Origin: Micromonospora_J zhanjiangensis
GTDB lineage: Bacteria; Actinomycetota; Actinomycetes; Mycobacteriales; Micromonosporaceae
Length of the DNA stretch: 64,000 nucleotides
NCBI RefSeq assembly: GCF_042650605.1
Contig: NZ_JBHSBN010000020.1
Coordinates: 62,001 to 126,000 of the forward strand
Direction of reading: 5' to 3'
How positions within the stretch are numbered: the first letter of the stretch is position 1; each line of letters starts with the position of its first letter. The translations under genes were made by a program, and so were the position numbers. This document shows, piece by piece, positions 17,844-25,698 of this stretch. The notes below the pieces were generated by a model. It saw nothing but the letters and a program-made list of their open reading frames with translations. It searched no databases and was not told the DNA's origin.

Positions 17844-18851
17844 GTGAGGATCCTCGTCACCGGCGGAGCCGGATTCATCGGGTCTGAGTACGTCCGCATG
17901 CTGCTGACCGGTAGCGCACCGGGGCTGTCCCTCGGTGCGGTCACCGTGCTGGACAAGCTCACCTACTCCGGCAACCTCGCCAACCTGGACCCGGTGCGGG
18001 ACGACCCACGGCTGCGCTTCGTGCAGGGGGACATCTGCGACCCCGGGACCGTCGACGAGGTGGTCGCCGGACACGACGTGATCGTGCACTTCGCGGCCGA
18101 GTCGCACGTCGATCGGTCGATCTCCGGCGCGGCGCCGTTCGTCACCACCAACGTACTCGGCACCCAGACGCTGCTCGACGCGGCGCTGCGGCACGGCACC
18201 GGCCGGTTCGTGCACGTGTCCACCGACGAGGTCTACGGTTCGATCGCCGAGGGCTCGTGGACCGAGACCTGGCCACTGTCGCCCAACTCGCCGTACTCGG
18301 CGTCCAAGGCCGGCTCCGACCTGCTCGCCCTGGCCTACCACCGGACCCACGGCATGGACGTGGTCCTCACCCGCTGCTCCAACAACTACGGGCCGTACCA
18401 GTTCCCGGAGAAGGTCATCCCGCTGTTCGTCACCAACCTGCTGGACGGCGGCACCGTCCCGCTCTACGGCGACGGCGGCAACATCCGCGACTGGCTGCAT
18501 GTGCACGACCACTGCGTGGGCATCGCCCTGGTGCAGCAGAAGGGCCGTGCCGGGGAGGTCTACCACATCGGCGGCGGCACCGAGCTGACCAACAAGGAAC
18601 TGACCGAGCGGCTGCTCGAGGCCTGTGGCGCGGGCTGGGACCGGGTCGTCCCGGTCACCGACCGCAAGGGCCACGACCGCCGCTACTCGCTGGACATCAC
18701 CAAGATCAGCGAGGAGTTGGGGTACGCGCCGAGCATCCCGCTGGACCGTGGGCTGGCCGAGACGGTGACCTGGTACCGGGACAACCGCGCATGGTGGGAA
18801 CCGCTGAAGACCACCACCCCCACGAGCCCACGCCCGGTCAGTCCCGCATGA
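17844..18851 (+). CDS. rfbB: dTDP-glucose 4,6-dehydratase
   Basis: 335 aa extended SDR enzyme, second step of the dTDP-rhamnose pathway. The NAD site is RILVTGGAGFIGSEYVRML; catalytic features are VSTDEVYGSI and the YSASKAGSD (YxxxK) motif; NNYGPYQFPEKVIPLF and GGNIRDWLHVHDHC are typical of RmlB. The start is GTG 17844. Its TGA overlaps an ATG (ATGA at 18848), which opens the reading frame of rfbD through a repeat region. Confidence 0.95.
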   Translation: MRILVTGGAGFIGSEYVRMLLTGSAPGLSLGAVTVLDKLTYSGNLANLDPVRDDPRLRFVQGDICDPGTVDEVVAGHDVIVHFAAESHVDRSISGAAPFVTTNVLGTQTLLDAALRHGTGRFVHVSTDEVYGSIAEGSWTETWPLSPNSPYSASKAGSDLLALAYHRTHGMDVVLTRCSNNYGPYQFPEKVIPLFVTNLLDGGTVPLYGDGGNIRDWLHVHDHCVGIALVQQKGRAGEVYHIGGGTELTNKELTERLLEACGAGWDRVVPVTDRKGHDRRYSLDITKISEELGYAPSIPLDRGLAETVTWYRDNRAWWEPLKTTTPTSPRPVSPA

Positions 18852-19858
18852 GCGGTCGGCCCCGCATGAGCGAACGCACCGAGCGCAGCGAGGGCCGTGA
18901 GCCCATGCCCAGTCGGCCCCGCATGAGCGAACGCACCGAGCGCAGCGAGGGCCGTGAGCCCATGCCCAGTCGGCCCCGCATGTGCGGTCAGTGGTTGGTC
19001 ACCGGTGCGGGCGGCATGCTCGGGCACGACCTGCGGGCCGTACTGGCCGAGCGGGACCGTCCGGTGACCGCCGCGACCCGGGCCGACCTCGATCTCACCG
19101 ACGCCGTCGCGGTCCGGGCCGCCGTGGCCGGTCACCCGGTGGTGATCAACGCCGCCGCGTGGACCGACGTCGACCGCGCCGAGGCCGACGAGGCGGCGGC
19201 GACCGCGGTGAACGGTGACGGCGTGGCCAACCTGGCCCGGGCCTGCGCCGAGACCGGCGCCCGGCTGCTGACCGTCTCCACCGACTACGTCTTCCCCGGC
19301 GACGCCACCGGACCGTACCCGGAGGACGCGCCCACCGCCCCGGTCAACGCGTACGGCCGCAGCAAGCTGGCCGGCGAGCAGGCCGTCGCCCGGCTGCTGC
19401 CCGACACCGGCTACGTGGTGCGCACCGCCTGGTTGTACGGCCGGCACGGCCGGAATTTCGTGTCCACCATGCTCCGACTCGCCGACACGCACCCCGAACT
19501 GGACGTGGTGGACGACCAGGTCGGCCAGCCCACCTGGTCGTACGCCCTGGCGGAACGGCTGGTCGAGTTGGCGGACGCGGCGCTGGTCGGGCGGGCGCCC
19601 GCCGGTGTCTACCACGCCACCGCGTCCGGGCAGACCACCTGGTACGGCCTGGCCCGGGCCGCGTTCGCGCTGGGCGGTCTGGACCCGGACCGGATCCGGC
19701 CGACGACCAGCGAGAAGTTCCTCCGACCCGCGGCCCGACCCGGTTACAGCGTGCTGGGCCACGAGCGGTGGACGCTGGCCGGCCTGGACCCGCTGCCGGA
19801 CTGGCACGTCATGCTCACCACTGCGGCACGCAGCGGTATTCTCGCGCCCACCCCCTGA
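18848..19858 (+). CDS. rfbD: dTDP-4-dehydrorhamnose reductase with repeat-derived N-terminal extension
   Basis: Final enzyme of dTDP-L-rhamnose synthesis. The conserved core begins at the ATG at 18980 (CGQWLVTGAGGMLGHDLRAV) and runs about 292 aa, with VINAAAWTDVDRAE, VSTDYVFPGD, the YGRSKLAGE catalytic motif and RTAWLYGRHGRNF. The frame is open upstream to an ATG at 18848 that overlaps the rfbB stop (ATGA). The 44 intervening codons are a 57-bp tandem repeat reading MSERTERSEGREP twice. I give the coupled start; 18980 is the alternative. No rfbC (3,5-epimerase) is in the window. Confidence 0.9.
   Translation: MSGRPRMSERTERSEGREPMPSRPRMSERTERSEGREPMPSRPRMCGQWLVTGAGGMLGHDLRAVLAERDRPVTAATRADLDLTDAVAVRAAVAGHPVVINAAAWTDVDRAEADEAAATAVNGDGVANLARACAETGARLLTVSTDYVFPGDATGPYPEDAPTAPVNAYGRSKLAGEQAVARLLPDTGYVVRTAWLYGRHGRNFVSTMLRLADTHPELDVVDDQVGQPTWSYALAERLVELADAALVGRAPAGVYHATASGQTTWYGLARAAFALGGLDPDRIRPTTSEKFLRPAARPGYSVLGHERWTLAGLDPLPDWHVMLTTAARSGILAPTP
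18855..18982 (+). repeat. 57-bp tandem repeat (two full copies plus partial) encoding SERTERSEG
   Basis: Units begin at 18855, 18912 and 18969 (partial), each containing CCGCATGAGCGAACGCACCG or its start. The 57-bp period is 19 codons, so the rfbD frame is preserved and each unit adds two in-frame ATGs. The core resembles the mini-ORF repeats at 35813-35923 and 40591-40620. Confidence 0.9.
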
Positions 19859-19896
19859 CCTTCCGCACCCCCGAGCACGTCAGGAGACGATCCGTC

Positions 19897-20946
19897 ATGT
19901 CCGAGTCGAGTGCCAGCCCGGCGACCGAAACTGGTCGGCAACCGCGGGTCAGCGCGGTCGTGCTGGCCTGGAAGGCCGAACCGCTGTTGCGTGCCTCGGT
20001 CGAGTCGCTGCTGGCCTCCGCGAAGGTCGACTGCGACGTGGTCCTGGTCGACAACGGCTGCACCACCGACGACGTCGAGGTGCTCGGTCGGCTGCCCGGG
20101 GTCACCGTGGTCGGCGAGGGTGAGAACATCGGCTTCTCCGCCGGCTGCAACCTCGGCGTGAGCGCCTCCAGCGGTGACTACGTCGCGCTGATCAACGGGG
20201 ACGCGATCGTGGAGCCGACCACCCTGGCCCGGCTCGTCGAGGAGCTCGACCATCCGGACATCGGCATCGCGGCCGGGGCGATCCGGCTGACCGACGAGCC
20301 GGAACTGCTCAACTCCAGTGGCAACGAGGTGCACGTGCTGGGGGTCAGCTGGATCGGCGGCTTCCGGCAGCGGGAGACCCGTACCGAACCCACCGAGACC
20401 GCCGGGGCGATGGGAGCCTGCCTGGTCACCACCCGGGCGCACTGGGACCGGCTCGGCGGCTTCGACCCGCACTACTTCGCCTACCACGAGGACGCCGACC
20501 TCTCGATCCGCACCTGGCGGGTCGGCCTGCGGGTGGTCAACGTGCCGGACGCGGTGGCGCTGCACCGCTACGAGTTCAGCCGCAACAGCTTCAAGTACTA
20601 CCTCGTGGAGCGCAACCGCCTGATGTTCGTCAGCACGCTCTGGGGCCGACGTTCGCTGTTGCTGCTGGCTCCGCCGCTGCTCGCCCTGGAGTTGGTCATG
20701 CTGCTGCTGGCCACCAAGGAGGGCTGGCTGCGCGACAAGCTACGCGGATACGGCTGGCTGTGGCGCCACCGCGGACACCTGGCGCGCCGGCGCCGACTGC
20801 TGCAGGCCGAGCGGACCGTGCCGGACCGGGTGTGGATGCGGGTCGTCGTCGACCGGTTCGACACCCCGTTGATCAACCCGCCCGGAGTGGGGGTGCTGAA
20901 CGCGGCGATGTCGGCGTACTGGCGGGTGGTCCGCCGCTGGGTCTGA
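19897..20946 (+). CDS. Family 2 glycosyltransferase, possibly rhamnosyltransferase
   Basis: 349 aa. A GT-A fold at the N-terminus: VSAVVLAWKAEPLLRASVES, VDNGCTTDD, GENIGFSAGCNLG and LINGDAIVEP (nucleotide-sugar DxD-like region), then GAMGACLVTTRAHWDRLGGF and YHEDADLSIRTW. Hydrophobic helices near residues 245-275 suggest membrane association. The ATG at 19897 follows CAGGAG. It lies directly downstream of rfbB-rfbD, so transfer of rhamnose to an envelope polymer is a reasonable inference, not shown by sequence. Confidence 0.87.
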   Translation: MSESSASPATETGRQPRVSAVVLAWKAEPLLRASVESLLASAKVDCDVVLVDNGCTTDDVEVLGRLPGVTVVGEGENIGFSAGCNLGVSASSGDYVALINGDAIVEPTTLARLVEELDHPDIGIAAGAIRLTDEPELLNSSGNEVHVLGVSWIGGFRQRETRTEPTETAGAMGACLVTTRAHWDRLGGFDPHYFAYHEDADLSIRTWRVGLRVVNVPDAVALHRYEFSRNSFKYYLVERNRLMFVSTLWGRRSLLLLAPPLLALELVMLLLATKEGWLRDKLRGYGWLWRHRGHLARRRRLLQAERTVPDRVWMRVVVDRFDTPLINPPGVGVLNAAMSAYWRVVRRWV

Positions 20947-20967
20947 CCGCCCGCTCCGGGTGGTCAG
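20943..20967. terminator. Stem-loop overlapping both stop codons of convergent genes
   Basis: CTGACC (20943-20948) pairs with GGTCAG (20962-20967), and the inner CCCG/CGGG adds four more pairs around a CTC loop. The glycosyltransferase TGA lies in the left arm and the phosphatase stop in the right arm, a very compact two-way terminator. Confidence 0.5.
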
Positions 20968-21386
20968 TGGACGTGCCGCAGCCAGCGCCGCTGCCAGACG
21001 GTCTCCACAGCACGCCGGCGATAGCCGGCCCGGACCCAGGCCACCGCGGCGTCCGGGTCGAGACCGTCGAGCACCGCCAACGCGGCCAGCGCGGTGCCGG
21101 TACGGCCGACACCGCCCCCGCAGGCCACCTCCACCCGGTCGCCCGCGTAGGCCCGGCGGTGCGCCTCACGGAGCGCGTCGAGGGCGTCGGCCCGGTCGAC
21201 CGGGATCCAGAAGTCCGGCCAGCGGATCCGCCGGTGCGGCCAGTCGGGGACCGGCCCGTCGGCCAGCAGCAGCGCGAAATCCGCCGGGCCGACGCGGTCC
21301 CGGTCACGCACCCGCCGTCCGCGTACCCGCGCTCCGGCCGGCAGGGTGAGCAGACCGGCCTCGTCGATCCACGGGACGGCGCTCAC
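20964..21386 (-). CDS. Protein-tyrosine-phosphatase-like protein
   Basis: 140 aa. It contains VACGGGVGRTGTALAALAVL, a CX5R phosphatase P-loop (Cys, five residues, Arg-Thr), with an upstream VDRADALDALREAHRRA helix as in dual-specificity phosphatases. The usual His before the catalytic Cys is replaced by Ala, and the general-acid Asp is uncertain, so activity should be tested. It is just downstream of prcA (51 nt) on the same strand and may be at the end of the proteasome transcript. Confidence 0.75.
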   Translation of the reverse strand: MSAVPWIDEAGLLTLPAGARVRGRRVRDRDRVGPADFALLLADGPVPDWPHRRIRWPDFWIPVDRADALDALREAHRRAYAGDRVEVACGGGVGRTGTALAALAVLDGLDPDAAVAWVRAGYRRRAVETVWQRRWLRHVH

Positions 21387-21437
21387 CGCTGCCGTTCTCT
21401 GGTCACCCGCCGGGCCTGCGGTGCAGGGGCAGCCGGT

Positions 21438-22442
21438 TCAAGAGCCCGACTTGCCGGCGCTGCCGGTTTCGCCCTTGTCCTGCCGACCCTTGGCGCCCTT
21501 GTCGGCCGGCTTGTCGGTGGCCGGCTTGTCGGTGGCCGGCTTGTCGGTGGCCGGCTTGTCGGTGGCCGGCTTGTCGGTGGCCGGCGCGTCCGTGCCGGCC
21601 TTCCCGGTGGCGGCCTTGTCGGTCGATTCGAGATCGGCGGAGGCCGCCGAGACCGTGGGCTTGTCCGGGCCGCTGGCCGGGGCCTTGGGATCGGCGGCCG
21701 GGTCGGCCGGCTTCCCGGTTTCGGCCTTGGCCGCACCGCTGTCGCCGTTCAGCAGCCCGGTGAGCGCGGCACCGGTGATCCGCCGGAACGTACGACCGGT
21801 CCGGCGCCGATCCAGGACCGCGACCTCCAGTTGGTTGGCGGCGATCGACCGGGGCGTCGAGCCACCCTCACCGCCGACGCTGGCCAACGCCTTCAGCGCC
21901 AGCTTGACCGCGTCGGCGAGTTCCATGTCGTTGCGGTGGCTGGCCTTCAACGCGTTCGCGATCGCGTCCGCCTGACCGCCCATCGCCATCCGGCCGGGCT
22001 CGTCGTTGACCGAGCCGTCGTAGGTGATCCGGTAGAGCTCGTCGTCGTCCGGGGTGGTGCCCACCTCGGCCACGCAGATCTCCACCTCGTACGGCTTGGA
22101 CTGCTCGGTGAAGATGGCGCCCAGGATCTGCGCGGCCCAGTTGGCCAGGGCCCGGCCGGTGACGTCCCGGCGGTCGTAGCTCAACCCGTTGAGGTCCGCC
22201 ATCCGCACGCCGGCGCGCCGCAGGTTCTCGAACTCGTTGTACCGACCGACGGCCGCGAAGCCGATCCGGTCGTAGATCTCGCTGACCTTGTGCAGGGCGC
22301 TGGAGAGGTTCTCGGCGACGAACAGGATCCCACCGCCGTAGCTGAGCACCACCGCGCTGCGCCCCCGGGCCACACCCTTGCGGGCCAGCTCGGAGCGGTC
22401 GCGCATGATCTGCTCGGGCGAGGCGTAGAACTGCATGGCCAC
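21438..22442 (-). CDS. prcA: 20S proteasome alpha subunit with repeat-rich C-terminal tail
   Basis: 334 aa. The first about 240 residues are a normal actinobacterial PrcA: QFYASPEQIMRDRSELARKG (the N-terminal gate helix), VVLSYGGGILFVAENLSSAL, ARVADLN-like ACGWRMADLNGLSYDRRDVT region and QILGAIFTEQSKPYEVEICV. The alpha ring gates the chamber and binds Arc/Mpa. The remaining about 95 residues are Lys/Ala/Asp/Pro-rich and include five exact TDKPA repeats. GTG 22442 (AAGGAG 10 nt upstream) or ATG 22436 is the start. prcB lies 63 nt upstream. Confidence 0.93.
   Translation of the reverse strand: MAMQFYASPEQIMRDRSELARKGVARGRSAVVLSYGGGILFVAENLSSALHKVSEIYDRIGFAAVGRYNEFENLRRAGVRMADLNGLSYDRRDVTGRALANWAAQILGAIFTEQSKPYEVEICVAEVGTTPDDDELYRITYDGSVNDEPGRMAMGGQADAIANALKASHRNDMELADAVKLALKALASVGGEGGSTPRSIAANQLEVAVLDRRRTGRTFRRITGAALTGLLNGDSGAAKAETGKPADPAADPKAPASGPDKPTVSAASADLESTDKAATGKAGTDAPATDKPATDKPATDKPATDKPATDKPADKGAKGRQDKGETGSAGKSGS
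21511..21585 (-). repeat. Five exact 15-bp tandem repeats inside prcA
   Basis: Five perfect copies of TTGTCGGTGGCCGGC (plus-strand reading) at 21511, 21526, 21541, 21556 and 21571. On the minus strand each encodes five residues of a (TDKPA)n run in the PrcA C-terminal tail. The frame is kept for any copy number. Confidence 0.95.
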
Positions 22443-22505
22443 GGCGGTGGTTCTCCTTCTGGGCGGTTCGGTCGGCGTACGGGAACGGCGCTGGCGGTGA
22501 GCGGA

Positions 22506-23345
22506 TCAGCCGCCCGAGTTCTCCATCCGGGCGGACACCACGGCCTGGGCGATGGCCGCCGTCTCGGCCTCGGGGAGCCGGTTGGTGCCCTCGGCGGTGG
22601 CCGTCATGACGACCGGGTAGATGCCCCGGGTGAGGTCGGGCCCGCCGGTGGCGGTGTCGTCGTCGGCCGCGTCGTACAGCGCCTCGACGGCGAACCGGAC
22701 CGCGTCGTCGAGGCTCATGCCCGGCCGGTACCGCTTCTTCAGGGCGGACTTGGCGAACAGCGAACCGGAGCCGATCGCGCTGTAGTGCGTCTCCTCGTAC
22801 GGGCCGCCGGTGACGTCGAAGCTGAAGATCCGACCGGCCCGGGCCGGGTCGGACGCGGCCAGGTCGAACCCGGCGAACAGCGGGATGACCGCCAGCCCCT
22901 GCATCGCCGCACCGAGGTTGCCGCGGACCATCGACGCCAACCGGTTGGCCTTGCCGTCGAGGGACAACATGGCGCCCTCGATCTTCTCGTAGTGCTCCAG
23001 TTCGACCTGGAACAACCGGATCAGCTCGATCCCGATGCCGGCCGTGCCCGCGATCCCGACCAGCGAGTACGCGTCGGCCGGGTGCACCTTCTCGATGTCC
23101 CGCTGAGCGATCAGGTTGCCCATGGTGGCCCGCCGGTCGCCGGCCATCACCACCCCGGTCGCGCCGGTGATGGCGACGATCGTGGTGGCGTGCGGGGCGA
23201 TGTCGGCGGCCAGGCCCGGTGGCAGTGGGCGGCGGCCGGGCAGCAACTCGGGCGCCACCTGGCTCACGAACTGCGTGAAGGAGGACGTCCCCGCGCTGGT
23301 GAACGCATCTGCCAGACGCCCGGATGGATCGAAAGCCGCTGCCAC
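22506..23345 (-). CDS. prcB: 20S proteasome beta subunit (catalytic)
   Basis: 279 aa precursor. The propeptide of about 53 residues ends at PHA, and the mature protein starts with the catalytic Thr54 (TTIVAITGATGVVMAGDRRA). The Lys and Asp of the Ntn-hydrolase site lie in DRRATMGN and DIEKVHPAD; YSLVGIAGTAG and YSAIGSGSLFAKSALKKRY are also typical. The beta rings form the proteolytic chamber. The GTG at 23345 has GAGG 6 nt upstream, inside the overlapping HNH gene. prcA follows. Confidence 0.96.
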   Translation of the reverse strand: MAAAFDPSGRLADAFTSAGTSSFTQFVSQVAPELLPGRRPLPPGLAADIAPHATTIVAITGATGVVMAGDRRATMGNLIAQRDIEKVHPADAYSLVGIAGTAGIGIELIRLFQVELEHYEKIEGAMLSLDGKANRLASMVRGNLGAAMQGLAVIPLFAGFDLAASDPARAGRIFSFDVTGGPYEETHYSAIGSGSLFAKSALKKRYRPGMSLDDAVRFAVEALYDAADDDTATGGPDLTRGIYPVVMTATAEGTNRLPEAETAAIAQAVVSARMENSGG

Positions 23346-23941
23346 GTGGTTCCTCTCAGATACGTGATCGCCCCGGCCAGCCGCGTCTCACTGTCGCGGA
23401 ACTGACCAAGACCACCGTTGCAGTTGAAGCAGAGTATCCCGCGCACCCAGTTGGTGCGATGATCGTGGTCCAGATGTTGCGGGTCAGCCGCACCGCAGAT
23501 GGCGCAGACACCACCCTGCTCGCTGAGAAGTTCTTGAAACTCCTTCTCACCGACACCGTAGCGGCGGCGCAGATGGTATTCGCGACTACCGCCGTACAGT
23601 CGCTGCCGAGTTTCCTTACCCCGGAGGTTGTGGCAGGGCTTGCAGTAGGTGTGGCGTCCACTCCCCTTCTTGATACGGGGGAACTCATCGATCGCCTTGA
23701 TCTGGTCGCAGTCTGGACACCACTTCATGCCTTCGGCAACGGGACTAGACGCCCGCTTCTGCGCGGTGATCCCTCGCTTGCGGCGGCTCGCTTCTGAGCG
23801 AGTCGCCGCGCAAGCCTTGCAGTAGAAGGCCAGACCGTCAGGCCGCCGACTGTTGCGGTGGAATTCCGTAAATGGCAGCGACCGCCCGCACTGAGGGCAT
23901 TGCTTGTCCGATGATCTCAAAGAATCGGACATTTGCCTCAC
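23264..23941 (-). CDS. HNH endonuclease VII-type protein inserted between pup and prcB
   Basis: 225 aa. Three zinc modules: CPQCGRSLPFTEF with YCKAC, CPDCDQIKAIDEF with YCKPC, and a C-terminal CAICG with DHDHRTNWVRGILCFNCN. The last is the recombination endonuclease VII signature (His-metal finger nuclease cutting branched DNA). Sampled 60-nt blocks are 55-57% GC against about 72% in prcB, so the gene is compositionally foreign. GTG 23941 overlaps the pup stop (GTGA), and the last 27 codons overlap prcB by 82 nt. Role in the Pup system is unknown. Confidence 0.85.
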   Translation of the reverse strand: MRQMSDSLRSSDKQCPQCGRSLPFTEFHRNSRRPDGLAFYCKACAATRSEASRRKRGITAQKRASSPVAEGMKWCPDCDQIKAIDEFPRIKKGSGRHTYCKPCHNLRGKETRQRLYGGSREYHLRRRYGVGEKEFQELLSEQGGVCAICGAADPQHLDHDHRTNWVRGILCFNCNGGLGQFRDSETRLAGAITYLRGTTWQRLSIHPGVWQMRSPARGRPPSRSS

Positions 23942-24153
23942 TGGCCCCCTTTTTGTACATAGCCCCTCACGAATTCCTCGGCGTTCTCCTCGAGGACCGA
24001 GTCGATCTCGTCGAGCAGGTCGTCGACGTCCTCGGTGATCTCGGCGTGCCGCTCGGCGACCTCGGGATCCACCTCGGTCGTGACGTCCTCGATCTCCTCG
24101 TCCCGCCGGCCCTTGCCCGACTGCGACTGGCCGCCGGTGTCGCGAGTAGCCAT
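23938..24153 (-). CDS. pup: Prokaryotic ubiquitin-like protein Pup
   Basis: 71 aa, intrinsically disordered and acidic. It ends FVRGYVQKGGQ: the GGQ terminus means it is made as Gln and must be deamidated by Dop before PafA can use it. The helical region DVDDLLDEIDSVLEENAEEF is the part that binds the Arc/Mpa coiled coil. The ATG at 24153 has a strong GAGGAGG 6 nt upstream. The stop overlaps the start of the HNH gene, so all downstream proteasome genes are coupled to pup translation through that gene. Confidence 0.97.
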   Translation of the reverse strand: MATRDTGGQSQSGKGRRDEEIEDVTTEVDPEVAERHAEITEDVDDLLDEIDSVLEENAEEFVRGYVQKGGQ

Positions 24154-24277
24154 CTGGTGCCTCCTCAACATCGCCTGGGAAAAATCTACCTCGCGGGAGC
24201 GACAGAGTCGCCCACCGTACGCGATGTTCGCGTACGGCGGACGAAACACCCGCGGCGCGGCCGCGGCAAACGGCGCC

Positions 24278-25576
24278 TCAGCGCGTGGAGGGACTCAACG
24301 TCGGCACCGGCTCGGTGGTGTCGCCGGGGCGCCCGGTCGCGGCGGCGTCCGCCACCGGTCGGACGGTACCGCCCGCCGCCCCGGCGGACGACGTGCTCAC
24401 GGCCGCCGGATCGGACGAACCGTCGGCAGGTGGCGAGCCCTCGGCGTCGCGGTCCGAGCGGCGCAGCCGGGGCTGCCAGTCCTTCAGCTTCAGCGCCTGC
24501 TTCTCGACCAGGTGCCAGGAGACGAAGGCGAACCCGAGGCTGAGCGCCGCGGAGGCGGCGAAGTAGCCCAGGAAACCGATCGCCTGTACGCCGGCCCAGG
24601 CCAGCGCCTGCTGCACCACGAACGAGTAGATGTACACGCCGTACGAGTAGTCGTTGCGCTGACCCACCCGGTGCAGCACCCGGGGCAGCCGGATCGCCAG
24701 GTAGAGGATCGCGTACTCGTAGGCCAGCAGGGCCGGGCCGAACAGCTGCCCATGGAAGGCGAACCATCCGATCACGGCCAGCGAGGCCACCCCGAGCACG
24801 TCGTTCATCGGGAGCCGCCGGCTGTAGAGCTCGGCCGCGGCGCCGACGAGGAACATGAAGCCGTACCGGAGCAACCAGTTCGTGCTCAGCGTGCCCAGCA
24901 GCGGCAGTTCCGGCAGGTAGCCGCTGGTCCGCACCGCCGGCAGGCCGAACCGCAGCTGCGCCCACTGGTTCCAGCAGAGCAGTCCGAAGGTGGCGACCGC
25001 GGCCAGCAGCACCAGCCAGCGCGCCCGCTTGAGCACCCCCACGACGGCCAGCAGCGCCACGATGAGGTAGCAGAGGATCTCGTACGCCAGGGTCCAGAGC
25101 GAGGCGTCCATCATGCTGGATTTGATCTTGGCGCCGTACGGCGTGTCCCGGAAGACGTCCCGGATACCGCCCTGCCGGTGGCCGCCCCACCAGTTGGCCT
25201 GCAGGTAGTCCAGCACCCCGCGGTTGCCTCGCCACAGGGTGTGCAGGCCGCCGTGCTTGAGGTAGTAGAACGTCGGGGCGACGACGAACCCGATGAACAG
25301 CAGGCAGACCCACAGTCCCGGCCAGATGCGCAGCGCCCGGTGCCACAGGTAGCGCGGCAGCGAGGTACGTCGGGCGCTCCGGGTGATCAGGAACCCGGAG
25401 ATGCCGAAGAACCCGGCGACGGCGAGTCCCGGGATGTCGACCAGGTCCGTCAACCCACGGTTGAAGCCGAGTACGGCCGCGTGCGCGAGCACCACCGCGA
25501 AGGCGAAGCAGAGCCGTAGGAAGCCGAAGCTGTTGGCGCGTCCGGTGTAGGCGGTCGCCAGCGGCGTCGTCGCCAC
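24278..25576 (-). CDS. Acyltransferase 3 (OafA/YrhL-like) membrane protein
   Basis: About 432 aa with roughly ten hydrophobic segments. It starts NSFGFLRLCFAFAVVLAHAA, whose RL...H matches the acyltransferase-3 catalytic His; GFFGISGFLITRSARRTS and MDASLWTLAYEILCYLIVAL follow. Such enzymes O-acetylate or acylate surface sugars. GTG 25576 is chosen: upstream in-frame codons to GTG 25663 are rich in T-ending codons, unlike coding DNA here. The C-terminal about 70 residues are Ala/Ser/Pro-rich. It separates pup from dop. Confidence 0.83.
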   Translation of the reverse strand: MATTPLATAYTGRANSFGFLRLCFAFAVVLAHAAVLGFNRGLTDLVDIPGLAVAGFFGISGFLITRSARRTSLPRYLWHRALRIWPGLWVCLLFIGFVVAPTFYYLKHGGLHTLWRGNRGVLDYLQANWWGGHRQGGIRDVFRDTPYGAKIKSSMMDASLWTLAYEILCYLIVALLAVVGVLKRARWLVLLAAVATFGLLCWNQWAQLRFGLPAVRTSGYLPELPLLGTLSTNWLLRYGFMFLVGAAAELYSRRLPMNDVLGVASLAVIGWFAFHGQLFGPALLAYEYAILYLAIRLPRVLHRVGQRNDYSYGVYIYSFVVQQALAWAGVQAIGFLGYFAASAALSLGFAFVSWHLVEKQALKLKDWQPRLRRSDRDAEGSPPADGSSDPAAVSTSSAGAAGGTVRPVADAAATGRPGDTTEPVPTLSPSTR

Positions 25577-25698
25577 CGCCTGTCGACCGTGACGACGAAG
25601 AAAAGCAAACAACAGTAACCGCCAAAGGGGTGTGCTCAGAGAGGGCTGTTCAGCATCGCACACGGCCTGCGTGCGCGTGGGTAAGCCGATCGGCCGAC

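Noticed and set aside
18855..18982. Possible CRISPR or assembly duplication upstream of rfbD
   Set aside because: No spacers; units are directly adjacent. An assembly artefact cannot be excluded, but related sequence at 35.8 and 40.6 kb argues for a real repeat family.
21511..21585. Possible CRISPR array
   Set aside because: Repeats are contiguous 15-bp units without spacers and encode a PrcA tail.
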